Positions 34,877 to 43,983 of a DNA stretch of 64,000 bases are shown here, one piece after another. The stretch lies in contig NZ_CABVQC010000036.1 in assembly GCF_902499175.1 (NCBI RefSeq), positions 24,291 through 88,290 on the forward strand, read 5' to 3'. The position numbers and the translations under genes were made by a program. Each line of letters starts with the position of its first letter. The stretch's first letter is position 1. The stretch is from Burkholderia aenigmatica (GTDB taxonomy: Bacteria > Pseudomonadota > Gammaproteobacteria > Burkholderiales > Burkholderiaceae). The notes under the pieces were generated by a model. It saw nothing but the letters and a program-made list of their open reading frames with translations. It did not search any database and was not told the DNA's origin.

Positions 34877-35803
34877 ATGTCCCCCAAGAACGCCCTTCTG
34901 CTGACCGTGCTCGCTGCCCTGTGGGGTGCGTCGTTCCTGTTTATCCGGATCGGCGTCGTCGATCTGGGCGTCGCGCCGTTGATGGCGTTGCGCGTGGGTA
35001 TCGGCGCGCTGTTTCTCGCGGGCTTCGCGCTGACGCGCTTCAAGCCCGCCGATCTCGGCGCCCGGCTGCGCCGTCACGCATGGCCGTTGTTCGTCGTCGG
35101 TGCGCTGAACTCGGGCATCCCGTTCTGCCTGTTCGCGTTCGCCGAATTGACGCTGTCGGCCGGCGTGACGTCGGTGATCAACGCGACGACGCCGCTGTGG
35201 GGCGCGCTCGTGGCCTATCTGTGGTTGAAGGACAAGCTGTCGCTGCCGCGCGTGCTTGGCCTCGTGATCGGTTTCGCCGGCGTGCTCACGCTCGTGTGGA
35301 ACCAGATCGCGAGTGCGCACGGCGAAACGGGCGCGACCGCGACCGCGCTCGCCGCCGCCGCGGCGCTCGGTGCGACGCTGCTGTACGGCATCGCAGCCAA
35401 TTACGCGAAGCGCAAGTTGACCGGCGTCGATCCGCTCGTCAACGCGACCGGCAGCATGATCGGCTCAACCATCCTGCTGCTGCCGTTCGCGATCGCCACC
35501 TGGCCGGCCGCACCGGTCGGCGCACACGCATGGGGCTCGGTGCTCGCCCTCGGCGTGGCCTGCACGGGCATCGCGTATTTCATCTACTTCTACCTGATCG
35601 CGCATGTCGGCCCCGCCCGCGCGATTACCGTGACGTTCGTGATCCCCGTGTTCGGCCTGTTGTGGGGTGCGCTGTTCCTCGGCGAACACGTGACGGCCGT
35701 GATGATCGAAGGCTGCGCAATCGTGCTCGTCGGCACCGCGCTCGCGACCGGCGCGATCAAGCGGATTCCCGGGATCCGGCCGCGCAGCGGCGAAGCGACC
35801 TGA
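34877..35803 (+). CDS. EamA/DMT-family transporter
   Basis: 308 residues with ten predicted helices in two EamA repeats: LLTVLAALWGASFLFIRIGV at the start and the second repeat from GATLLYGIAANYAKR to GALFLGEHVTAVMIEGCAIVLVGTALA. Proteins of this group export amino acids or other small metabolites. It is monocistronic, with about 140 bases after the Tyr-rich lipoprotein. It is distinct from the EamA gene at 27180, lacking its long tail. Confidence 0.88.
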   Translation: MSPKNALLLTVLAALWGASFLFIRIGVVDLGVAPLMALRVGIGALFLAGFALTRFKPADLGARLRRHAWPLFVVGALNSGIPFCLFAFAELTLSAGVTSVINATTPLWGALVAYLWLKDKLSLPRVLGLVIGFAGVLTLVWNQIASAHGETGATATALAAAAALGATLLYGIAANYAKRKLTGVDPLVNATGSMIGSTILLLPFAIATWPAAPVGAHAWGSVLALGVACTGIAYFIYFYLIAHVGPARAITVTFVIPVFGLLWGALFLGEHVTAVMIEGCAIVLVGTALATGAIKRIPGIRPRSGEAT

Positions 35804-36232
35804 CGATTCATTCGGGCGCACGCACCGCCGTCGGTCGGGCCGCGATGCCTGACGACCGGGCGCCAACCGTTTTCCGCCACGCTGCGAATGGCGCCGCAGC
35901 GCGGCCGGTATTCCTCTGACGGCGACATTCGCTCGCCACGTTCGCACGTCACCGCGCACCCCATGCCGCTGGATTGCCATGTGCGGCGGCGATGCCCTCT
36001 TTCACTTCGCGGTGGTCACGCGTCGCGCGCATGCGAGCGGCGCCAGCCGCATACCCGTGTGCGTCTGGAGTTTCCCTGATACGCGAGCGGCCCCATTCCC
36101 GTTACACTCCGAACACTTACCCGCAGAAGGCGGCCTCGATGTCCCACGTCCTTTCGCGTCCGCCCGCGCGTGCGACTGCTTCAGCGTGGCGGCGCGCTGC
36201 CGCTCCTCCGCTCGACCCCGGGCACCGTTGAC
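35804..36232. other. Intergenic region before the EAL-domain gene
   Basis: Short overlapping frames on both strands have no recognisable content. I see neither a gene nor a clear promoter. Confidence 0.4.
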
Positions 36233-37513
36233 ATGAAGCCCGCCCGCGATCTCTCGCTCGACTCCCTGCTCGAACGCCTCACGCCGACGCCCGGCGGCTG
36301 GCTCGCCACCTATCGCACCACGACGCTGCGCAGCGTGTTCCAGCCCGTGTTGTCGATCACGCACAAGCGGGTCGTCGGTTACGAGGCGCTGCTGCGCGTC
36401 GTCGACGCGAACGGCGCGCTGATCTCGCCCACCGCGCTGTTCGACAAGACGCGCGCCGACGCCGACGCGCTGCTGCTCGACCGGCTCGCGCGCTGCCTGC
36501 ACACGGCCAACTTCGTCGCGCAGGGCATCGGCGACGGCTGGCTGTTCCTGAACGTCACGCCGCGCGTGCTCGACACGGGCCTCGTGCAGCGCGAATTCGT
36601 CGAGGCGCTGTGCCGGCATTTCGCGCTACCGCCGAACCGCATCGTGCTGGAAGTCGTCGAACAGCCCGCGCGTGACGAAGCCGCGCTCGCCCGCACGATC
36701 GACATGATCCAGCATCGCGACTTCCTGATCGCGATCGACGATTTCGGCACCGGATTCTCGAACTTCGACCGCGTGTGGCGCGCGCGCCCCGACATCGTCA
36801 AGCTCGATCGCTCGCTCATCGTGCGCTCGACCGGATCGGCCGATGATCGCCGCATCCTGCATCATCTCGTGTCGATGCTGCACCAAGCCGGCGCGATGGT
36901 GCTTGCCGAGGGCGTCGAGAACGACGACTCGCTGCAGGCGCTGATGGACGCCGACATCGATTTCGTACAGGGTTTCCAGTTCGGCCAGCCCGATGCATCG
37001 ATCGCATATGCCAGCGCGGCGGCACCCGCCATGCTCGACGCCGCGTGGCAGCGCTTCATCGCCCGCCGGCATACGCCGGTCGTCGCCGAGCAGCCGGGCT
37101 TCGACGCGATCGAACGGCTCGTGCTCACAGGCGCGGCCGCGTTTTCCGCGAGCGGCAACCTGCAGGACGCCGCGCAACGCGTGTTCGCGGTGCCGGCCGC
37201 GCGCCGCGTGTTCGTCACCGACGAGACCGGCGAGCAGTTCCTGCCGTCGATCGGCGCGCGCACCGACGACGGCCAGGCGGGCGTCACCCGCCTCGCACCG
37301 CTCTTCCCGGAAACGCACAGCAACTGGTCGCGGCGCCCGTATTTCCAGCGTGCGATCGCCGCACCCGGACGCGTCGCGCTGATGGGCCCGCACTTCTCGC
37401 TGACGGAAGGCCGCGACTGCTATACGGCCGCCGTCGCGATCCGCGCGCAGAGCCGGCTCGTCGTGTTCTGCGTCGATTTCGTGCTCGACAGCGCAGGAAC
37501 CGTCATGCGGTAA
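36233..37513 (+). CDS. EAL-domain cyclic-di-GMP phosphodiesterase with C-terminal sensor-like domain
   Basis: 426 residues from MKPARDLSLD. The EAL domain spans about residues 30-270 and keeps the catalytic residues: YEALLRV (EAL), NVTPRVLD, LEVVEQ, AIDDFGTGFSNFD, DIVKLDRSLI, AEGVEN and VQGFQFG. The remaining 150 residues (RVFVTDETGEQFLPSI, NWSRRPYFQRAI, GRDCYTAAVAI) resemble the Cache/PAS-like YkuI C-terminal domain, so the protein is soluble and ligand-sensing. It should hydrolyse c-di-GMP to pGpG. It is convergent with arfB. Confidence 0.9.
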   Translation: MKPARDLSLDSLLERLTPTPGGWLATYRTTTLRSVFQPVLSITHKRVVGYEALLRVVDANGALISPTALFDKTRADADALLLDRLARCLHTANFVAQGIGDGWLFLNVTPRVLDTGLVQREFVEALCRHFALPPNRIVLEVVEQPARDEAALARTIDMIQHRDFLIAIDDFGTGFSNFDRVWRARPDIVKLDRSLIVRSTGSADDRRILHHLVSMLHQAGAMVLAEGVENDDSLQALMDADIDFVQGFQFGQPDASIAYASAAAPAMLDAAWQRFIARRHTPVVAEQPGFDAIERLVLTGAAAFSASGNLQDAAQRVFAVPAARRVFVTDETGEQFLPSIGARTDDGQAGVTRLAPLFPETHSNWSRRPYFQRAIAAPGRVALMGPHFSLTEGRDCYTAAVAIRAQSRLVVFCVDFVLDSAGTVMR

Positions 37514-37571
37514 CGAGCACGACGGCGGGCGATCGGCTGTCGCACGCATCGTTCGTTCGCTCATCGATTCG

Positions 37572-37976
37572 TCAGTCGATCACCTTCCCTCTTCCCGACT
37601 TCACCACGCTGCGGCGCGACTTGTGCTCGAGCCGCCGCTCCTTCGACGCACGCGTCGGCCGCGTGGCGACCCGTGCGCGCGGCGTGTACGCGACGCCACC
37701 GATCAACGCATCGAGGCGCGCCAGCGCGGCCTCGCGGTTCTTCTCCTGGGTGCGGTATTCCTGCGACTTGATCACGACGATGCCGTCGCGCGTGATGCGC
37801 TGGTCGGACAGCGCGAGCAGCCGCTCCTTGATGACGGGCGGCAACGACGACGCCCGGATATCGAAGCGCAGGTGGATCGCGCTCGACACCTTGTTCACGT
37901 TCTGCCCGCCCGCGCCCTGCGCGCGCATGGCCGTCCATTCGACTTCGGCCGGATCGAGCGTATAGCGGATCATCAT
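37572..37976 (-). CDS. arfB: Peptidyl-tRNA hydrolase ArfB (ribosome rescue)
   Basis: 134 residues. The release-factor GGQ motif is in MRAQGAGGQNVNKVSSAIHLRFD, and the C-terminus is strongly basic (RATRPTRASKERRLEHKSRRSVVKS-like) to enter the empty mRNA channel of stalled ribosomes. It hydrolyses peptidyl-tRNA on ribosomes lacking a stop codon. Its first ATG overlaps the recD stop (ATGA), so it is the fourth gene of the recCBD cluster; a second ATG at 37973 is also usable. Confidence 0.92.
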   Translation of the reverse strand: MMIRYTLDPAEVEWTAMRAQGAGGQNVNKVSSAIHLRFDIRASSLPPVIKERLLALSDQRITRDGIVVIKSQEYRTQEKNREAALARLDALIGGVAYTPRARVATRPTRASKERRLEHKSRRSVVKSGRGKVID

Positions 37977-40276
37977 CGCGAAGTCTCCCCGCTGCGCCGT
38001 GCAAGCGCCTCGTCGACGCGTGCCGCGAGCCCCGAATCGCGCTGCGTGCGCGTCGCGACCGCCTGCGCCAGCACGCGCCGCGGCCCGATCACCTGCACGC
38101 GCGTGCGCGCACGCGTGACGGCCGTATAGACGAGTTCGCGCGTGAGCACGCGGCCGAACGATGCCGGCAGCACGAGCGCCGCCTCGTCGAATTCCGAGCC
38201 CTGCGATTTGTGGACCGTCAGCGCGAACGCCGTTTCGTGCGGCGGCAGTGCGGCCGGCGACACCGCCCGCGCGGTGCCGTCCGCGCGCCTGAACCACACG
38301 CGCAGCACGCCGTGCGCGTCGGGCAGCGCAATGCCGATATCGCCGTTGAACAACCCGAGCGCATAGTCGTTGCGCGTCACCATGATCGGCCGCCCCGTGA
38401 ACCAGTGCGCGCCGACCGCGAGCGGCACGCGCGCCGCGTGGCGCACGTGCGCGGCCACGAGCGCATTGACGTGCTCCGCGCCGCGCAAGCCGCTGCGGGT
38501 CGCGCACAGGATCCGGAACCGGTTGAGCGCGTCGAACAGCGGCAGCGGATCGGGTACCGGCGCCGCCAGCGCGTCGCGCAATGCGTCGAGGTAAGCACCG
38601 AAGCGCCGCGCGAGCCGCTCGACCGTCGACGACGCGAGCGACTCGCCCGCATCGTCGTGGAACGACGCGGCGGCCGAATCGTCGGCGGGCAGCGCGTCGA
38701 GCGCGGCCTGCACGTCGCCGCTGCGGATCGCGAGCGACAGCCGCCCGATCGGCGAATCGAGGCCGAAGCGGTAATTGCGTTCGAGCCAGACCACGCAGTC
38801 GGCGAGCGGTGCCGGTGCGGGCGCGGCGGGCGCGGCGGCGGGTTCGCCCGGCGGTATCGACGTGACCGACGCAAGCGCGGCGTCGCCTGCGTCGAACGGC
38901 GGCAATTCGACGGCGTCGAGCCACGCGAGTTCGTCGACCTCGATCCACGCGGGGGCCTCGCCTGCTTCGCCCGCTTCACCGGTTTCGGTCAGAACCGGCG
39001 CTGCGGCCGGCGGCGGCGCGACGTTGGTCGGCGCAACTTCGTCAGCCTGCGGTTCGTCGTCGAAGAGCGATGCCTGTCGTTCATCCGCTTTCCGTCGCGA
39101 CGCGGGTTTGCGTATCGCAGCAGCCGCAGGCGCCGATGGCGGCGCCGGGGCTCGTGCCGCGGCGGAAACCGGATGCGCGGCGGGAACGGCTGCGGTCGCG
39201 ACTTCGTCCGGCACCGGCAACGCCGCGACGAATGCTGCCTCGTCGATGCCGAGCGCCCGCGCGATGCGGGTGCGCGCCGCAGCGGTAAATGCCGGCCGCG
39301 CGCTCAACTCTGCGAACACGGCGCCGGCCTCGACCGCGGCCAGTTGGTCCTTGTCACCGAGCAGCACGAGCCGTGCGCCCGGCGCGAGCGCGTCGAGCAG
39401 ATGCGCGGCGAGCGCGACGTCGATCATCGACGCCTCGTCGACGACGATCAGGTCATACGGCAGCGGGTTGTCGCGATGATGCCGGAAGCCGGCCGCCCCA
39501 CCGCCACCCAACAGCCGGTGCAGCGTGTACGACGTATCGGGCAGGCGCGCCGCAAGTTCCGGCGGCAAGTCGCCGGCCCGTGCATGCAGCGCTTCCTGCA
39601 TCCGCTGCGCGGCCTTGCCGGTCGGCGCGGCCAGCGCGACGCGCAGCCCCGGGTGCGCGTCGAGCAGACAGGCCAGCACGCCGACGACCGTCGTCGTCTT
39701 GCCCGTGCCCGGGCCGCCGCTGACGATCGTCACGCGCCCCGTCAGCGCGACGATCGCCGCGACACGCTGCCAGTCGACTTCGCCGGTTGCCGGCCCAAAG
39801 TAACGCGCGAGGCTGTCGCGCAACCGGTCAGGCGCAAGACCTTCGTCCGGCGCCGCCACACCGGCCTGCGCGACGAGCGCATCGGCAAGCCGCCGTTCGT
39901 AGTCGAAATAGCGCGACAGGTACAGGTGGTCGTGGCGGTCGACGATCAGCGGCCGCTCGTCGCCGCGCGCGAGCGTGCCGAACGCGACCACGCCGCTCGC
40001 GGCAAGCACCGCGCGGACTTCGTCGAGCGGCGCTTCGTAGCGCTGCGCGAGCGCGCCGAGCGCGACGCACACGTGGCCGCCCGCAGTCGCACGGCTCGTC
40101 GCGAACGCGGCGCGCGCCGCCCAGCGCGCGGCCACGGCCGGCGCACCGGCACGGCGAGAAAGGTCGCCGATGCGGCGCGCAAAGCCTTCCGCGAGCGCGA
40201 TGCCGAAATCGGCGGGTTCGGGCAGCCGCGCGACGAGGCCGCCGGTAAATTCGAGCGTATCGTCGGATGCGTTCAT
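37973..40276 (-). CDS. recD: RecBCD exonuclease V, alpha subunit RecD
   Basis: 767 residues, longer than the 608 of E. coli. The SF1B helicase core has Walker A SGGPGTGKTTT (about 186-196), DLIVVDEAS (motif II), VLLGDKDQL, and the C-terminal ALTVHKSQGSEFD and VYTAVTRAR. Residues about 350-490 are a Pro/Ala-rich insertion before CVVWLERNYRFG, containing QASLF at 401-405, which resembles a sliding-clamp-binding motif. The ATG overlaps the recB stop (ATGA). RecD is the fast 5'-3' motor of the RecBCD complex. Confidence 0.94.
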   Translation of the reverse strand: MNASDDTLEFTGGLVARLPEPADFGIALAEGFARRIGDLSRRAGAPAVAARWAARAAFATSRATAGGHVCVALGALAQRYEAPLDEVRAVLAASGVVAFGTLARGDERPLIVDRHDHLYLSRYFDYERRLADALVAQAGVAAPDEGLAPDRLRDSLARYFGPATGEVDWQRVAAIVALTGRVTIVSGGPGTGKTTTVVGVLACLLDAHPGLRVALAAPTGKAAQRMQEALHARAGDLPPELAARLPDTSYTLHRLLGGGGAAGFRHHRDNPLPYDLIVVDEASMIDVALAAHLLDALAPGARLVLLGDKDQLAAVEAGAVFAELSARPAFTAAARTRIARALGIDEAAFVAALPVPDEVATAAVPAAHPVSAAARAPAPPSAPAAAAIRKPASRRKADERQASLFDDEPQADEVAPTNVAPPPAAAPVLTETGEAGEAGEAPAWIEVDELAWLDAVELPPFDAGDAALASVTSIPPGEPAAAPAAPAPAPLADCVVWLERNYRFGLDSPIGRLSLAIRSGDVQAALDALPADDSAAASFHDDAGESLASSTVERLARRFGAYLDALRDALAAPVPDPLPLFDALNRFRILCATRSGLRGAEHVNALVAAHVRHAARVPLAVGAHWFTGRPIMVTRNDYALGLFNGDIGIALPDAHGVLRVWFRRADGTARAVSPAALPPHETAFALTVHKSQGSEFDEAALVLPASFGRVLTRELVYTAVTRARTRVQVIGPRRVLAQAVATRTQRDSGLAARVDEALARRSGETSR

Positions 40277-43200
40277 GCGCGGCCCCCTTCCATCATCCGG
40301 TCGAGTGCGTCGACGAGCGCACGCGCGGGCCGCCGCGCATGCACGCCGGCCGGCTCGCCGCTGCTGCGCCAACCGGGCCGCACGCCGCGCACGAACAGGT
40401 ACAGGTAGCCCGCGATATGCGTGTCGTAGTCGTAATCGGGCAACCGCCCGCGCAAATAGCGATGCAGTGCGACCGTATAGAGCAGCGCCTGCAGGTGATA
40501 CGCGTGATCGGCCATCGCGACGTCGAGCGCGCGCGGGCCGTAGGCGTCCGGCGTCGTGCCGAGATGGTTCGACTTCCAGTCGACGATCCAGAAGCGGCCG
40601 TCGTGTTCGACGATCATGTCGATGAAACCCTTGATGAAACCGGCGAGCAGGCCCGCCTCCAGTGCAACGTCCGGGTAGCCGTGCGCGACCAGCAGGCGAC
40701 GCAGCGCCATCAGGTCGAGCGACGGCGCCGGGAACAGGAAACCCATTTCGTCGAGCCGCTTCGCCGGATCGAGATCGGCGAGCCGCATGCCCGGCACGAG
40801 CTCGGTGCTGACGACATCGGCGACCAGCTGCACCATCATCGCCGGCAGGCGCGTCGCGAGTTCGGGCTCGGCCTCGACCGGCCGGTCGTGCAGCGCGCCG
40901 AGCGCGGCCCTGGGCCACGACTCGGGCTCCGTGAAGCGGCTGAGTTCGAACAGGCGGTGCAGGCACTCGCCGGCCGCCGCGCCGCGCGGGAACACGAGGA
41001 TGTCGTCGTCGGGCGGTTCGGGTGCGACCGTATCGGCCAATAGCCACTCGCCATCCGGCGCGACCGCGGCGAGCGCATCGTGATCGGGCCGCAGTTCGTC
41101 GTCAGGCACGGCCGCGACGCCCGCCTCCTCGCGCGCCATCGACGCGGTCAGCGAGCTGAAGCTGGCCATCCGCCACGCATCGCGCAGCACGCGCGTCGCA
41201 TGGCGTGCCGCGAGCGTCTGCGACGCGTCGTGCCCGGCCGCGAGACGCTCGGGTCGTGCCGGCGCCGGCAGCGGCGCGACGCTCACGGGGCCGCCCGCCA
41301 ACGCGTGCCACGCCGTATCGAGCGCGGCTTCGTCGGGCGGCTCGTCGAGCCAGGCATCGAACGACTGGCTGGCGCCCGCGACGAGCCAGTTGAGCACGCT
41401 GCGCCGCGCTTCGCGCGTCGAGCGCGACGACAGATACGGCCCGGCGACGACGTAGCAGCGATAGACCGCGCGCGTCAGCGCCACGTAGACGAGCCGCGCG
41501 CGTTCCGCGGCCTGCTCGCGCAACGCCTGCCGCGCCGCGTGCGCGGCCGCCTCGTCGTCGCACCCGTAATGCAGCACCGCGTCGCCCGCGTCGTCGTGAT
41601 ATTCGCGCGCATCGGGCAGCGCGGACGCGGGTGGCTCGCGCAATCCGCCGTCGTTCAGGAACGGACAGAACACGATCGCGTATTCGAGGCCTTTCGACTT
41701 GTGCACGGTGACGATCTGCACGAGGTTGCGATCGGATTCGAGCCGCAGCTGCGCTTCCTCGCCGCCACCGTCGAGCCGTTGCGCGGCGAGCCAGCGCAGC
41801 GTCGGTGCGATGCCCGGCTGTGCGGACGCGCGTGCCTGCGTCAGTTCGGCCAGATGGTTGATGTCGGTCACGCGACGCTCGCCGTCCGCACCGGCCATCA
41901 GCCGCTCGGCAATCCGCAGCTCGCGCGTGAACGTGCGCCACATCACCGCGAAGCCGCGTTCGCGCCACAACAGCCGGTACCGCGAGAAGCGCTCGACCCA
42001 GCTCATCGCGTCGGCGCTGTCGGCCGCTGATGCTTCACGTTGCGCATCGCCGTCGCCTTGCTCCATCCGCCACAGCGCGCCGGCGTCGAGGCCGAACCAG
42101 TCGGATGCGAGTGCCGCACGCAGACGCCGCAGGTCGCCCGGCGCGTCGATCGCCGCCAGCACGCGTTCGAGCTGCTCGGCGTCGCCGGTCGAGAACACCG
42201 AGGCCTGTGCCAGTTCGACGCTGCCGATACCCCACGTGGCCAGCACGCGCTTCACGAGACTGCCCTGCCGGTGCGTCTGCACGAGCACCGCGATGTCGCC
42301 TGGCGACAGCGGCGTCTCGCCGAGCCGCACGCGCCCTTCGCGCGCGCCGCGCATCAGCCGCGCGATCTCGGCCGCGCAGGCCTGGGCGGCCTGCGCCTGA
42401 GCGTCGCGCTTGAGCAGCGTGCCTTCTCCGCCCGGCAACGCCCACACCCGGAAATCGCCGGCCGGACCCGGATCGGTTGCGTCGACGAACGGCGCACGCA
42501 CGCGCGTGCCGGCACGCACCGCGTAGTAGTCGAGCCCGTCGAGCACGAATGCGCGCGGATTCGACATGAAGAAGCGGTTGCACGCATCGACGATCGCGGG
42601 CGTCGAGCGCTGGTTGACCGCGAGCGTGTAGCACGCGCTCGCCCGTGCGCGCGCGGCAAGATAGGTATGCAGATCGGCCGCGCGAAAGCTGTAGATCGCC
42701 TGCTTCGGATCGCCGACGAGAAACAGCGGGCCGCCCGGCGCGAAGATCCGGTCGAAGATCGCGAACTGCAGCGGGTCGGTATCCTGGAACTCGTCGATCA
42801 GCGCGGCGGGATAGCGCGCGCGCAACGTCTCGGCCAGCCACGGATGCGCATGCAGCGCGTGGTACAGGTTCGCGAGCAGATCGTCGAACGAGACGACGCG
42901 CCGCGTGCGCTTGCGCTCGGCCAGCTCGCCCGGCGCCATGTCGAGCCATTCGGCGATCAGCGCGAGCCAGCGCGCGCGCTGCGCGGCCTCGGCCGCCGCC
43001 ACGGCCGCTTCGAGCGCGTCGGCCACGTCGAAGAATGCATGTTCGGGTGTCACGCCGCCTTTTTTCGTGGCCTTCACGAGCGCGGTGCGCGTGAGCTTCA
43101 GCGCGGCCTTCGGCAGCGCGGCCGTCGCGTCGCCCTGCGCGAAATGCGCGGCCCATGCAGCCAGCGCATCGGCAACTGCCTCGGGTTTGTGCGAGCGCTG

Positions 43201-43983
43201 GTTGAGCGCAGGCTGCGCGACGCGCAGCAACGCATCGATCGCTTCGCGCTCGGCGGCCCACATCCGCGCGGCCTCGGCGAAGCATTCGGCCGCGGCGGCC
43301 TCGGCCGATTCGTCCGGCTCGGTCACGCCGTCCCAGCGCAGCGCGGCGAGCGGCTTCTTCAGCCGGCGCGCGAGCTGCGCATCGAGCGCGGCCGGGCCGG
43401 CGCCCGATTCGACGAGCCAGGTCGCGAAGCCCGGCCAGCGCGCGGCCGCCGGTTCGACGCGCGTGCGCCAGAAATCCGCGGCCAGTTCGAAGCGCAGCGA
43501 TGCGTCGTCGGCCTCCATGTCGAACGCGAACGGCATCGCGGCCGCAAATGGCGCTTCCTGCAGCGCGCGCTGGCAGAACGCGTGGATCGTATGAATCGCG
43601 GCCTGGTCGAACGCGCGCAGCGCGCGCCGGATCCGCTTCGCGGCCGTTTCCGGCTCGAGCGCGCCGTCTTCGCCGAGGGTGGTTTCGAGCAGGCGTTCGA
43701 TGAACGGATCGCCACCGTCGTCACCCGTGTCGAGCGCATGCGCGAGCTGCGCGAGCCGGCCGCGAATCCGCTCATGCAGCTCGGCGGTCGCCGCTTTCGT
43801 GAAGGTCACGACGAGGATTTCGTCCGCGCCGAGATCCTTTTCGAGCAGCAGGCGCACGTACAGCGCGCAGATGTTCCACGTCTTGCCGGTGCCGGCCGAC
43901 GCCTCGATCTGGTTGACGCCGTCGAGCGGACACGCGAACACGTCGAGTTCGAGCGCCTGCTTCGGCTGAGATACGGCGCTCAT
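40273..43983 (-). CDS. recB: RecBCD exonuclease V, beta subunit RecB
   Basis: 1236 residues. The Walker A motif is EASAGTGKTWNI at the N-terminus, with UvrD-type motifs VVTFTKAATAELHERIRGRL, LIDEFQDTDPLQF, VGDPKQAIYSFR and HKSKGLEYAIVFCPF. The C-terminal nuclease domain has FIDMIVEHDGRFWIVDWKSNHLG, containing the catalytic Asp-x-Lys. It is the 3'-5' helicase and sole nuclease of the complex, processing double-strand breaks for RecA. The ATG overlaps the recC stop (ATGA). Confidence 0.95.
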   Translation of the reverse strand: MSAVSQPKQALELDVFACPLDGVNQIEASAGTGKTWNICALYVRLLLEKDLGADEILVVTFTKAATAELHERIRGRLAQLAHALDTGDDGGDPFIERLLETTLGEDGALEPETAAKRIRRALRAFDQAAIHTIHAFCQRALQEAPFAAAMPFAFDMEADDASLRFELAADFWRTRVEPAAARWPGFATWLVESGAGPAALDAQLARRLKKPLAALRWDGVTEPDESAEAAAAECFAEAARMWAAEREAIDALLRVAQPALNQRSHKPEAVADALAAWAAHFAQGDATAALPKAALKLTRTALVKATKKGGVTPEHAFFDVADALEAAVAAAEAAQRARWLALIAEWLDMAPGELAERKRTRRVVSFDDLLANLYHALHAHPWLAETLRARYPAALIDEFQDTDPLQFAIFDRIFAPGGPLFLVGDPKQAIYSFRAADLHTYLAARARASACYTLAVNQRSTPAIVDACNRFFMSNPRAFVLDGLDYYAVRAGTRVRAPFVDATDPGPAGDFRVWALPGGEGTLLKRDAQAQAAQACAAEIARLMRGAREGRVRLGETPLSPGDIAVLVQTHRQGSLVKRVLATWGIGSVELAQASVFSTGDAEQLERVLAAIDAPGDLRRLRAALASDWFGLDAGALWRMEQGDGDAQREASAADSADAMSWVERFSRYRLLWRERGFAVMWRTFTRELRIAERLMAGADGERRVTDINHLAELTQARASAQPGIAPTLRWLAAQRLDGGGEEAQLRLESDRNLVQIVTVHKSKGLEYAIVFCPFLNDGGLREPPASALPDAREYHDDAGDAVLHYGCDDEAAAHAARQALREQAAERARLVYVALTRAVYRCYVVAGPYLSSRSTREARRSVLNWLVAGASQSFDAWLDEPPDEAALDTAWHALAGGPVSVAPLPAPARPERLAAGHDASQTLAARHATRVLRDAWRMASFSSLTASMAREEAGVAAVPDDELRPDHDALAAVAPDGEWLLADTVAPEPPDDDILVFPRGAAAGECLHRLFELSRFTEPESWPRAALGALHDRPVEAEPELATRLPAMMVQLVADVVSTELVPGMRLADLDPAKRLDEMGFLFPAPSLDLMALRRLLVAHGYPDVALEAGLLAGFIKGFIDMIVEHDGRFWIVDWKSNHLGTTPDAYGPRALDVAMADHAYHLQALLYTVALHRYLRGRLPDYDYDTHIAGYLYLFVRGVRPGWRSSGEPAGVHARRPARALVDALDRMMEGGRA

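Noticed and set aside
41102..43285. Very long Arg-rich frames antisense or out of frame within recB, recC and other GC-rich genes.
   Set aside because: They are shadow frames caused by high GC codon use; the composition is Arg/Ala-rich without domains.
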